38,103 nt of DNA from a virus. Both the position numbers and the translations under genes were made by a program. Shown piece after piece: positions 6,065-13,747 of this stretch (position 1 is its first letter; each line of letters starts with the position of its first letter). The stretch spans positions 1-38,103 of IMG/VR virus record IMGVR_UViG_3300045996_003893; one strand, written 5' to 3'. Below the pieces are notes generated by a model. The model was not told the DNA's origin. It saw only the letters and a list, made by a program, of their open reading frames with translations, and ran no database searches.

Positions 6065-6679
6065 TCAGAGCGCCCAGGGCCGCGCGTCGTCGTAGAGCAC
6101 GGGGTCGGCGTCGACGCTCACGTGCAGGTGCGATGAGTGGGCGTTGGCGCCGGTGTACGGCCGCCACGCCCAGGGATGCACCGTCGACGAGACGATCCGC
6201 CCGCGGAAGATGATGTACTTGATGCGCGGATCCCGCGACGCCACCAGCTGATCGGCGATCACCCGGCAGTCGCAGCCATGCGCGGGGTCGTGCGTGACGT
6301 CGAGCGCGGTGACGACGCCGGCGGCGTTCGGGTTGTGGTCGCTCTTCCCGGCGGCGTGCGCGGCGTCGCCGATCGTCCCGTCGTGGGTCCGCGCCCGCGT
6401 CGGAGCGATGGCGTCCACCTGGCGGAGCAGCTGCACCAGGGCGGCGGCCGTTCGCCAGCGCGGGCCCGCGGGCGCCCGCGGCGGGGCGGCGAGGTGGGCG
6501 CCGTACACCCATCCCCCGCCCGGGGTGACGTAGACCCACGCGCCGCCGCCCGGCTGGCGCTCCTGCACCTCCACGCGCTCCCCCGTCGGCAGGTGGCCGA
6601 TGATCCGGTAGGGCTCCCCCGGGCCGCTGCGCACCCGGAGGTGCGGCCTCGCCGTGACCACCAGCTGAGGCGTCGTCAT
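6065..6679 (-). CDS. endolysin: SH3-like domain plus M15-type peptidase, 204 aa
   Basis: Residues about 5-62 form a bacterial SH3-like wall-binding domain (LRVRSGPGEPYRIIGHLPTG, ending GGWVYGAHL). Residues about 75-204 carry a D,D-/L,D-carboxypeptidase-like fold with a zinc-ligand region GKSDHNPNAAGVVTALDVTHD and a final HLHVSV. In M15/VanY-type phage lysins these His/Asp residues bind the catalytic zinc that cuts peptidoglycan stem peptides. The ATG at 6679 has a strong GGAGGG site and overlaps the holin stop by 4 nt. The catalytic domain is C-terminal and the binding domain N-terminal. It acts in the periplasm at the end of the lytic cycle, after holin opening. Confidence 0.85.
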   Translation of the reverse strand: MTTPQLVVTARPHLRVRSGPGEPYRIIGHLPTGERVEVQERQPGGGAWVYVTPGGGWVYGAHLAAPPRAPAGPRWRTAAALVQLLRQVDAIAPTRARTHDGTIGDAAHAAGKSDHNPNAAGVVTALDVTHDPAHGCDCRVIADQLVASRDPRIKYIIFRGRIVSSTVHPWAWRPYTGANAHSSHLHVSVDADPVLYDDARPWAL

Positions 6680-7257
6680 CCGGTTCCCTCCGGCTCCTGG
6701 GTGTCGGTCATCTCCGCGAGCGCGACGTCGGTGTGGCGCCGCGCGGGGAGCGGCTCGGCGTGCTCGCGCTGGTAGAGCTGCGCGTCGATCTGCTTGAGCG
6801 CGGCGAGGGCGCCGGGGAAGAGCACGTCGACGCCCTCCGTGCGGCGCACGTTGTCGAGCACCGAGAGCACCTCGACGCGGAGGAGCCAGGCGATGGACGC
6901 CGTCGTCACCCAGCCGTACGCGAGCACGGGGACCAGGTGGGCCGTGCCCTGCGCGTTCGTCGAGCTGAGGGCGAGGAGGGCCGTGTCGAGCGCCAGGCCC
7001 ACCACCACCAGAGAGAGGCGGCGGAGCTTCGAGTGCATGCCGCGCACGGCGAGGTTGGGGTCGTACACCTCCGAGGCGGAGCGGCGCGCGCGGCTGGTGC
7101 CGGTGAGCACGTCGAGCACCTGAACGACGACGAGCGCGGCGAAGAGCCAAGCGCTCGCCCCGGTGACGATGCCGAGCAGGGCGGCGCCCACGGTGGCACC
7201 CCCCACCGCGCCGACGGTCGCCGTGTCGGCCGCGAGCGCGGCGCGGTGGGGGGTCAT
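6676..7257 (-). CDS. holin (phage_holin_4-like), 193 aa
   Basis: Two hydrophobic segments near residues 12-48 (TVGAVGGATVGAALLGIVTG, then WLFAALVVVQVLDVLTG) are followed by a conserved-looking LDVLTG, RGMHSKLRRL and VVVGLALDTALL, the pattern of class-4 holins. A third hydrophobic stretch follows (LVPVLAYGWVTTASIAWLL), then a soluble tail. It would form pores in the inner membrane and time lysis for the adjacent endolysin. The ATG at 7257 is chosen for its GAGAGGG site; GTG 7263 is the alternative. Confidence 0.8.
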   Translation of the reverse strand: MTPHRAALAADTATVGAVGGATVGAALLGIVTGASAWLFAALVVVQVLDVLTGTSRARRSASEVYDPNLAVRGMHSKLRRLSLVVVGLALDTALLALSSTNAQGTAHLVPVLAYGWVTTASIAWLLRVEVLSVLDNVRRTEGVDVLFPGALAALKQIDAQLYQREHAEPLPARRHTDVALAEMTDTQEPEGTG

Positions 7258-7267
7258 TGTCACCCTC

Positions 7268-7642
7268 TCAGGTGGCGCCGCTGACGGTGCCGTCCACGAC
7301 CACGGTGATGGCGGAGCCGGCCGGGGCCAGCACCTGCACCGTCACCTGATCGGCACCGTCGTCCTCGATGACGACCTCCGGCAGGTCGTGGCCGGCGGCG
7401 GTGTAGCCCTCCGCCCCGAACACCTTCTCGTCCTGGGGCGTGGCCGTCGCGGCGCCGTTCGCGCGCGAGATCCCGACGGGGCGACGGAACGCCACGGCGT
7501 CCCCGCCCGTCTCGACCTCCGTGCGCACGGTGATCTGCCCCGACACGCCCTTCGGCACGGCGATGCGGACGGGGGTGACGGACGTGGCGGGGGTGGGCGT
7601 GGTGTGGAAGCCCAGCGCTGCGACGTGGATCGACTGCGTCAT
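7268..7642 (-). CDS. hypothetical virion-associated beta-rich protein, 124 aa
   Basis: MTQSIHVAALGFHTTPTPAT begins a protein rich in Val/Thr/Gly and strand-like throughout (VTPVRIAVPKGVSGQITVRT, ending SAITVVVDGTVSGAT), resembling an Ig-like or jelly-roll accessory domain. The ATG at 7642 has an AGAGGG site. It lies between the tail fibre and the holin, the usual place for fibre-associated or decoration proteins. I do not recognise the family. Confidence 0.6.
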   Translation of the reverse strand: MTQSIHVAALGFHTTPTPATSVTPVRIAVPKGVSGQITVRTEVETGGDAVAFRRPVGISRANGAATATPQDEKVFGAEGYTAAGHDLPEVVIEDDGADQVTVQVLAPAGSAITVVVDGTVSGAT

Positions 7643-7704
7643 GGTCCCTCTGCGTGTGGTGCGTGACCAACCCCGCGCCCCGGACGGGACGCGGGCCCTG
7701 CCCG

Positions 7705-8772
7705 TCAGGTGTCGATGAGCCCCAGCGTGCGGAGCGCGGCGAGGATCGCGTTGACCTTCGTGGCGATCTGCGCGGACGTGGCGGACCCGTCGGTGGCCAG
7801 GTCCGCGAGCGCTGCGGGTTGCGTCGCGGCGGCGACACCGAAGAAGCCGGCGTGCGTGCCCTGATGCTGGAGCTGCGCGTTGAACAGGACGTCCCCGTCG
7901 AAGAGCCCGCCGAGCGCCTCGAACTGATCGAGGAAGGTGGCCGTCCCCCCGAACGTCGCTGCGCCGGTCGTCTCCAGCGCGTGCGTCGTCAGCACGCCGG
8001 CAACGGCCCAGAGGAAGGCGCCGAGCGCCGACGCCGTCGGCGCCGCGGCGGCGTTGTCGATGTAGACGACCTCGTCGCCGCCCGTGTCCGGGGGGGTCGC
8101 GGCGAAGAAGCTGGCGATGCGCCGGTTGGTCGTCACCAGGCGCAGCAGCGCAAGCATCTCCTGCGCGCCGAGCGTCACGCGGACGGACTCCGTTCCCGTC
8201 GTGGTCCCGCGCGCGAGCGAGACGAGAAGCCCGGGGACGTTCGTCCCGTTCAGCTGCGCGACGCCGGGGTCCGTCGCGTGGCCCTCGCTGCGGAGCCGGA
8301 CCTCGAAGGACCGCGTCCCGCCGACCGCGTTGGGGTCGCTGATGAGCTGGACGCCAGCCGTCGCCGCGGACCCGCTGGTGATGTTGCTCACCTGCAGATG
8401 GGTCGTCGCGTTCTGGTTCACGCTCAGCGCCTGGTTCGCGCCGAAGACGTTGGCGACGCTCTTCCGCGCGTAGCCGGCGGCGGTGGCGTGCGGGTCGGCT
8501 GCGGCCGCGTGCACTGCCAGGGCGGCCGCCGCCGTCGCCTCGGCCGCCGCCTGGGCGGCCGTGGCCTTCGCCTGCGCCCCGGACGTGGACTCCACGGCCG
8601 CCGGCGCCACGACCCCGTGCACCCCCGCGGTCGCCGCCGCGTGCGCGTCCACCATCGCCGCGACGGCGCCGCTCACGTCCCCGCTCCCGGCGGTGCCCAC
8701 GATGGGGCGCCCCTCGGCGTCCTCCCCGACGACGTTGGCGACGAACGGCTCGTTGATGGTCCGGGTCGGCAT
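7705..8772 (-). CDS. tail fibre / receptor-binding protein, 355 aa
   Basis: An N-terminal collar-like region is followed by an Ala-rich helical stretch (residues about 40-100, possible trimeric coiled coil), then a beta-rich shaft or knob (about 105-290). The C-terminal segment begins HQGTHAGFFGVAAATQPAAL and ends NAILAALRTLGLIDT, a recurrent C-terminal ending of siphophage fibre proteins. Placement directly after the tail-tip gene, 3 nt away, supports a receptor-binding role on the virion. No hydrolase motif is seen, so binding is probably non-enzymatic. Confidence 0.7.
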   Translation of the reverse strand: MPTRTINEPFVANVVGEDAEGRPIVGTAGSGDVSGAVAAMVDAHAAATAGVHGVVAPAAVESTSGAQAKATAAQAAAEATAAAALAVHAAAADPHATAAGYARKSVANVFGANQALSVNQNATTHLQVSNITSGSAATAGVQLISDPNAVGGTRSFEVRLRSEGHATDPGVAQLNGTNVPGLLVSLARGTTTGTESVRVTLGAQEMLALLRLVTTNRRIASFFAATPPDTGGDEVVYIDNAAAAPTASALGAFLWAVAGVLTTHALETTGAATFGGTATFLDQFEALGGLFDGDVLFNAQLQHQGTHAGFFGVAAATQPAALADLATDGSATSAQIATKVNAILAALRTLGLIDT

Positions 8773-8775
8773 GGC

Positions 8776-11700
8776 TCACACGCTCCCGTTCACGGGCACC
8801 GGCCCGGCGTAGGCCGGCGGCCCCTCCGTCAGCTCGTCGGCGCTGATGTGCCGGAGCTCCACCTCGGCCACGGTGGCCGGCGTGGTGATGGCGTAGGCGC
8901 GGCTCCCGCCGCTCACCCCCGCGGCGAGAACCGTCGTCTGCACCACCCCCCCGTTCGCCTTCCACCTCGCGCGCGTCTTGAGCGCGGCCGTCGGCGTGAA
9001 CGACAGGACCATCGTCTGCGAGCCACCGGCGACGGTGCCCCGCTCCAGCTCGGCCAGGCCGGGGACGGCGGTGATGGGGCCGCCGTCGACGCCGTCCCCC
9101 GGCACCCCGGCCACGACGACGCTCCCCTCCCAGGTGTGCGAGGTGGAGTCCTGCCCCTCGGCCAGGATGACCACGTACCACGTGCCGTTGCTGACGGTGA
9201 CGGCGGGGAGCGCCGGCGTCACGCCGGGCTCCAGCTTCCGCCGGCCGCCGCGGAGAGTGCCGGCGTCGGGCACGCCGCCCGCCGATGGCGCCACGCCGTC
9301 GAGCGTGGGCCACCCCCCCCGCCTCGCGTAGACGCTGATCCACTGCGTGGCACCGGTGAACGCCGCCACCAGCTCGAGCGCCGTCGCGGGGGGCGTGTGG
9401 GCGGCCGAGCCGCTGAGCACCCACGGGCGGGAGAGGGGGCGGGTGTCCTCCTGGACGACGCGCACCGTCTCCCCCTCCGTCCCCGCCACCGCCGCCCCGG
9501 TCCACGCCGACCACGCGGAGACGTCGGCCGTCAGCATGTAGCTGGCGGGGAGGGGGGTGCCGAGCGTCGCCGTCCCCGCGGCCGCGGCGAACTCCTCGAC
9601 CTCCGAGAGCACCGGGACCGCGCCGGGATCGTCGACGCCGAAGTCGACGCGGATGCCGGCCGCGAAGGCATTGGGCGTCCACGTGAGCGTGAGGGTGCCG
9701 TCGTCGCCCACGACGACGTCCACGTCCTTCACGCGCGGCGTGTCGGGGGTGGCGGTGCTGGGGGCCACGGACCACTCCGAGGGGCGGTAGCCGCTGCGCT
9801 CGCTCCGGTACCGGATCCACACGTCGGCGCCGGCGGGCAACTGCGGGGTGACGACGTCGGCGCCTGCGGCGGCGCGGCCGGCGTACGTCCAGAGGCCGGA
9901 GCCGGCGGCGGGCTCCGACGCGGAGACGGCGTAGTCGACGCGCGCCGCGGCGTCGGTCGGCGTGGTGGCGATCGGCACCGTCACGGCTCCGGCGGCGTCC
10001 GTGGTGATGGCGCCGATGGTCGGGGGGAGGAGCGGTGTGTTGACGGCGCCGGCGTCGAGGAGATCGACGCTCCACCAATGGAAGTCGAGCGGCGTCCGGC
10101 GCACCACCTGGGCGAGCCGGAACGTCCCCCGCGTGCGGTCGCGATAGTCGGGGAGGCGGCCGATGGCCACCTCGAACCAGTCGCCCACGCGGAGGTGCGC
10201 GTGCGCGCTGCGGAGCACCTCGAGGTCGGTGATTCGCTGGCCGCCGTAGAGCAGGCGGTCCAGGGCCTGCGCGCGCCGGAGCTGCGCCACCTGGTGTCCG
10301 ACCTCGTCGCGGATGTCGCCCGTCAGCGACTGCCCCTCCGCGCCGCCGATGGCGCGGAGGGAGATGGTCTTCAGCTCCCACAGCCGGAGGTTGAGCACGT
10401 CGATGGACGCGTCGACACCGGCCTCGATGCTCACGTCGCGCGAGGCCATCCCGTCCCCGGCGGAGCGCTCGCCGAGCGGGTCGCGCTCGGCGCCGACGAA
10501 GTAGTCCCGCTGGTAGATGACGCGGACGTAGTTGACCGCGTCGGAGGAGGGGTGCGCCCAGCGGCCTCCGCGGGTGTTGTCGTCGTTCAGCTCGCCGAGG
10601 ACGGCGTCCGCATCCGGCACCTCGTACCGCACGGGGCTGATGCGGCCGGCGTCGTCGAGCGCGGGCGCGGAGCCGGTGGCCACGTCCAGCCGCTCGAGGA
10701 ATTCGCGCGCGTCCTTCACCGGCTCCGTCACCCGGAGGCGGCACGGCGTCTCGTCCGCGAGGAGCGCCGCCTCGTCGTAGCGGATGCGCGGCGCGTACGG
10801 CACCACCTGGCCGGCGGCGTTCTGGCGGGTCGCGAAGTCGCCGCGGTAGACGTTGCGCCGGAACTCGCCGTGCGTCCCCTCCCACAGGAACGGCCAGTCC
10901 TTCGACGCCGCGCCGACCCACACGAGGAGCACCTCCACCGACGCGCCGTGCACCGGCGTCGGTGTGCCGATGAGCCAGCCCCACAGGAGGGCGACGACGT
11001 AGTTGACCTCGAGCTCCGGGCCCGTCGCCGGCCGGAACTTCCCCCTGGCGGTGTGAAAGAGGACGCCACTCGGCGTGAAGTCGGGGGCGATGACCGTCGT
11101 ATTCCACTCCGTCTCGCCCACATTCCGCCACCACAGCTCGACGTTGTTGACGACGAGCAGGGTGTCGCCCACGCCGAAGTTGTCGCGCTGCCCCAGCTGC
11201 AGGGCCGCCCGCATCTTGTCGGTGACGATGAGGTGCGCGGGGACGCGCGAGCGGTCTGCCGGCGCGGACGGAGCGAACGCCCCCAACTGGAAGCCGCGAG
11301 AGCGGTAGACGCCCGCGACAGGCGCCGCGGCCGGGACGAGGTACGAGCCGTCCGCGCGGCGGCCGTACGGCACGACGGGGCCCCGCGGCCAGACGGCGGT
11401 GGTACCCGTGCGGTCGAAGAGCCGCATCTGCCGGACGACCTCGTTGGTGTCGCGCGGGTCGAAGCCGAAGGAGACGCCGTCGGCCAGCAGCTCCGGCCCA
11501 CCGATGACGCCGTCGTGCAGGGTGCGCCGCGTGGTGCCGTCCGTCTCCTCGACGAGCATCCGGCGGCCGTTGACCGCGCTCTCCCCCGCGAGGGTGGCGA
11601 GATGGTAGGTGACGAGGCCGGAGTCCTGATCGGCGGCGATGCGGCGCCGGTCCAGCAGCTCCACGCGCATCTGCCCGATGCTGGCGCGCCCCTGCTGGAA

Positions 11701-12474
11701 GTCGACGGCCTGCTCCGCGAACGCCCGCGGCATGGCGAGGTAGGGACGGGGGTGGTCCGGGGCGGTGCTGAACGACGCCTCCGTCACCGCGCCGTCCTCG
11801 TCGACGGCGCCCAGGACGGGCGTCTCCCCGTCGTCGCCGAAGAGCGTGACCTCGACGGCGTACCGCGGCGGCACGACGGTCGGCGCCGTCTCCCCCGCGG
11901 TCGAGATCCCGACGACGTCCACGTCGAAGTGCAGCCCGCCGCCGCCGGTCTCCGCGTACACGCCGGCGAACCCCGCCGGCCGCGCGCCGCCGACGTAGGC
12001 GCCGGAGAGCCCCGGCGTCCACGCCCCCGGCTCGTCCTCCGGGCCGCCCGTCCACACGCGGCCGAGCAGCGTCGCCGCGTCAGGGCGCAGCCGGATCCAG
12101 TACCACACCCCTGCGCCGACGCCGACGGCCACGGACGCGAGCTGGGTCTCGCCGTGGAACAGCCTCGCCGTCCCGTCGCTGGCGCGGAGCTCGAGGCGGA
12201 GCACGCCGCCCACGATGATCCCGGCCCACACGACGGCCGCCTCGACGATCCGCACGCGGGCGACGAGCTCGATGGTGTCCCCGCTGCCGACCTCCGACCA
12301 GAACATCCCGCACCGGGCGGTCGAGAGGGTGCGGGTGTAGCGCATCCGGCGCCGCCCCGTCGCCGCCTCGTCGGCCTCGACGAGCCAGGTGCCGGCGGTG
12401 GCCGTCAGCCCGGGCGTCCACCCCGGGGGCGGGTCGCCGGCGGCGACGGCGCGGAAGTCGGTGACGTCGATCAT
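8776..12474 (-). CDS. tail-tip / central fibre protein (baseplate hub-like), 1232 aa
   Basis: The largest gene, translated from the ATG at 12474 that overlaps the previous stop by 1 nt. Residues about 1-190 form a LamG/concanavalin-like beta-sandwich (WYWIRLRPDAATLLGRVWTG), a possible glycan binder. The middle, about 190-820, resembles hub or tail-associated proteins (RLFDRTGTTAVW, DRDDSRGTFRL-type strands). About 830-1232 is a series of fibronectin-like or Ig-like beta modules (PTIGAITTDAAGAVTVPIAT; LTLTWTPNAFAAGIRVDFG). Length and position after the tape measure fit a TipJ/gpJ-like protein that closes the tail and contacts the host. The exact domain limits are inferred. Confidence 0.7.
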   Translation of the reverse strand: MIDVTDFRAVAAGDPPPGWTPGLTATAGTWLVEADEAATGRRRMRYTRTLSTARCGMFWSEVGSGDTIELVARVRIVEAAVVWAGIIVGGVLRLELRASDGTARLFHGETQLASVAVGVGAGVWYWIRLRPDAATLLGRVWTGGPEDEPGAWTPGLSGAYVGGARPAGFAGVYAETGGGGLHFDVDVVGISTAGETAPTVVPPRYAVEVTLFGDDGETPVLGAVDEDGAVTEASFSTAPDHPRPYLAMPRAFAEQAVDFQQGRASIGQMRVELLDRRRIAADQDSGLVTYHLATLAGESAVNGRRMLVEETDGTTRRTLHDGVIGGPELLADGVSFGFDPRDTNEVVRQMRLFDRTGTTAVWPRGPVVPYGRRADGSYLVPAAAPVAGVYRSRGFQLGAFAPSAPADRSRVPAHLIVTDKMRAALQLGQRDNFGVGDTLLVVNNVELWWRNVGETEWNTTVIAPDFTPSGVLFHTARGKFRPATGPELEVNYVVALLWGWLIGTPTPVHGASVEVLLVWVGAASKDWPFLWEGTHGEFRRNVYRGDFATRQNAAGQVVPYAPRIRYDEAALLADETPCRLRVTEPVKDAREFLERLDVATGSAPALDDAGRISPVRYEVPDADAVLGELNDDNTRGGRWAHPSSDAVNYVRVIYQRDYFVGAERDPLGERSAGDGMASRDVSIEAGVDASIDVLNLRLWELKTISLRAIGGAEGQSLTGDIRDEVGHQVAQLRRAQALDRLLYGGQRITDLEVLRSAHAHLRVGDWFEVAIGRLPDYRDRTRGTFRLAQVVRRTPLDFHWWSVDLLDAGAVNTPLLPPTIGAITTDAAGAVTVPIATTPTDAAARVDYAVSASEPAAGSGLWTYAGRAAAGADVVTPQLPAGADVWIRYRSERSGYRPSEWSVAPSTATPDTPRVKDVDVVVGDDGTLTLTWTPNAFAAGIRVDFGVDDPGAVPVLSEVEEFAAAAGTATLGTPLPASYMLTADVSAWSAWTGAAVAGTEGETVRVVQEDTRPLSRPWVLSGSAAHTPPATALELVAAFTGATQWISVYARRGGWPTLDGVAPSAGGVPDAGTLRGGRRKLEPGVTPALPAVTVSNGTWYVVILAEGQDSTSHTWEGSVVVAGVPGDGVDGGPITAVPGLAELERGTVAGGSQTMVLSFTPTAALKTRARWKANGGVVQTTVLAAGVSGGSRAYAITTPATVAEVELRHISADELTEGPPAYAGPVPVNGSV

Positions 12475-12887
12475 CAGACGTAGACCTCCACCCACGCGGA
12501 GCCGTCCACCTTGGAGACGGTGAGCGTGTACTCGAGCAGGCCGAGCGTCTCTCCGCGCGAGGGGTTGAGCTCGTCCTCCGGTGTCGGCGCCTCGAGGTAG
12601 ACGCTGTACGGCGTGCCGTTCCCCAGGTCGACGGTGAACGCGGTCCCCGGCGCGTCCTGGGCGGAGGCGATCGCGGCCTCGAAGGCGACGGCCTCGCTCT
12701 CCCACACGCGCACGCGGAGGACGAGCTTCCGGTCGCGTCGGTCGACGCGGCCCTCGCGGGCGCCGGACGTGACCTTGCGGAACCCGCCCTCCGTCGCGCC
12801 GCGGCGGTCCCACGGCGCCATCGGCACCGTCGCCGTCCACGTGGTGCCCGACGGCGGGGTGATCGACACGAGCCAGGGCAGCGTCAT
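12474..12887 (-). CDS. distal tail-like structural protein, 137 aa
   Basis: A compact protein beginning MTLPWLVSITPPSGTTWTAT with alternating strands and an internal helix (ESEAVAFEAAIASAQDAPGT). It overlaps the preceding small gene by 4 nt and the tail-tip gene by 1 nt. In siphophages the slot between tape measure and tail tip holds distal tail and tail-tip assembly proteins, so this role is likely. Sequence alone does not place it in a named family. Confidence 0.55.
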   Translation of the reverse strand: MTLPWLVSITPPSGTTWTATVPMAPWDRRGATEGGFRKVTSGAREGRVDRRDRKLVLRVRVWESEAVAFEAAIASAQDAPGTAFTVDLGNGTPYSVYLEAPTPEDELNPSRGETLGLLEYTLTVSKVDGSAWVEVYV

Positions 12888-13042
12888 GCGACGGGGCCCA
12901 GGGACGAGATGACGCGGAGACGCGCGCCGCGCAGCGTGAGGCCGAGGGCGTACCCGAGCCAGCGCTCCGACGCGGCGAGGTGGAGCGCCGCGGCCCTCGC
13001 GTGGTCCGCGGCGGTGGGGCCGGTGGGGGGCTGCGGGTGCAT
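12884..13042 (-). CDS. small hypothetical protein, 52 aa, first gene of the tail-tip module
   Basis: A short ORF (MHPQPPTGPTAADHARAAAL and onward, ending VISSLGPVA). The ATG at 13042 has a strong CGGAGG ribosome site 5 nt upstream, and its stop overlaps the next start as ATGA. This coupling and the good ribosome site support it despite its size. It is helical and moderately basic. It sits just below the leader element at 13062-13124, so it is the first translated product of that transcript. Confidence 0.6.
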   Translation of the reverse strand: MHPQPPTGPTAADHARAAALHLAASERWLGYALGLTLRGARLRVISSLGPVA

Positions 13043-13061
13043 GCGCCTCCGGGGGGCTGAG

Positions 13062-13124
13062 ACGAAAGAAGCCCCGCCCCGCCTATGGTGGCGGGGAGGG
13101 GCCTTGCGGCTGATGGCGACTTCT
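13062..13124 (-). promoter_or_regulatory. leader/terminator element, copy A
   Basis: On the minus strand a conserved run beginning AGAAGTCGCCATCAGCCGCA is followed by a hairpin (13071-13083 pairing with 13090-13102) and TTCTTTCG. The block 13085-13124 matches 23991-24030 at 38 of 40 positions. It lies 20 nt upstream of the first tail-tip gene and starts just below the promoter at 13132-13160, so it would be the 5' end of that mRNA. Confidence 0.65.
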
Positions 13125-13131
13125 GAGCTAC

Positions 13132-13160
13132 AGTCTACCGGCGCAGGCGCCGCGAATCAA
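13132..13160 (-). promoter_or_regulatory. leftward promoter candidate TTGATT-N17-TAGACT
   Basis: TTGATT at 13160-13155 and TAGACT at 13137-13132 on the minus strand, with a 17-bp spacer. The expected start is near 13125, exactly at the conserved edge of leader copy A, which supports it. It points to the tail-tip module. Confidence 0.45.
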
Positions 13161-13182
13161 CGGCACCGTGTCCGTCGTACAG

Positions 13183-13212
13183 TTGCGCCGTTCGCGCGGA
13201 GCGGCCTACAAT
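13183..13212 (+). promoter_or_regulatory. rightward promoter candidate TTGCGC-N18-TACAAT
   Basis: TTGCGC at 13183-13188 and TACAAT at 13207-13212, 18-bp spacer, about 43 nt before the opposite-strand lipoprotein gene. A private promoter is expected for a gene facing against the surrounding late operon. Confidence 0.5.
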
Positions 13213-13254
13213 GGTCGGCCGCCGGTCGCCGCTCACCCCGATCCGGAGCCCTTC

Positions 13255-13743
13255 ATGCGTCGCCTGCTCCTCGCCCTGCCGCTGCTGCTGGCCGCGTGCG
13301 CCAGCGTTCCCGCGATCCCCCAGGCGGACCGTCAACCCATGGCGCCCGTCGAGGTAGCCGCCGCCGGAACCCGCGCTGAAGTGTTCCGCCGCGTGGTCGC
13401 GGCGTTCACCGCCGAGGGACTCACCGTCGAGCACGCTTCTGCCGACGGCGGGTTGGTTACGTCCGCGACTCTCGCTGGCGACATCGTGACCCACGCGTCC
13501 GGGCTGGCGGGCGGTCTGTTTCCTCAGGTCTGGCGGACGCACACCCGCTACCGCGCCGTAGTGCTGGGGGATGATGGGGCCGTTCGGGTTCAGGTCACCG
13601 CCACCAGCGCTGTGGAGGACGTTCAGAAGCAGACGATGTCGCCTGAAGCGGCGACGCCGGAGGCATGTGCGCGTGATCCGAAGTGCGTCGAGGCGATCAT
13701 CTCCCGCATGCACCGGATCGCGGCCCGCATTCCGGGCCGCTGA
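13255..13743 (+). CDS. opposite-strand lipoprotein (moron), 162 aa
   Basis: Signal peptide MRRLLLALPLLLAAC with lipobox LAAC, cysteine 15 being lipidated. The mature domain of about 148 residues alternates strands and helices (RAEVFRRVVAAFTAEGLTVE; TRYRAVVLGDDGAVRVQVTA), and later carries a Cys pair within CARDPKC. The ATG at 13255 has a GGAG site 8 nt upstream. It is the only rightward gene within the late block and is convergent with the tape measure (4 nt between stops). That layout is classic for a moron expressed from the prophage to change the host envelope, for example superinfection exclusion. The fold looks like small envelope lipoproteins; the function is inferred. Confidence 0.75.
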   Translation: MRRLLLALPLLLAACASVPAIPQADRQPMAPVEVAAAGTRAEVFRRVVAAFTAEGLTVEHASADGGLVTSATLAGDIVTHASGLAGGLFPQVWRTHTRYRAVVLGDDGAVRVQVTATSAVEDVQKQTMSPEAATPEACARDPKCVEAIISRMHRIAARIPGR

Positions 13744-13747
13744 GGAG

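Noticed and set aside
7268-12055. 1595-aa leftward frame in another register
   Set aside because: Only its last 124 codons are a plausible gene (7268-7642); the rest is an Arg/Ala shadow of the tail-tip and fibre genes.
7654-12483. 1609-aa rightward frame across the tail-tip region
   Set aside because: It is Arg/Gly/His-rich shadow sequence opposite a tail-tip gene with recognisable domains; long antisense frames are expected at this GC content.
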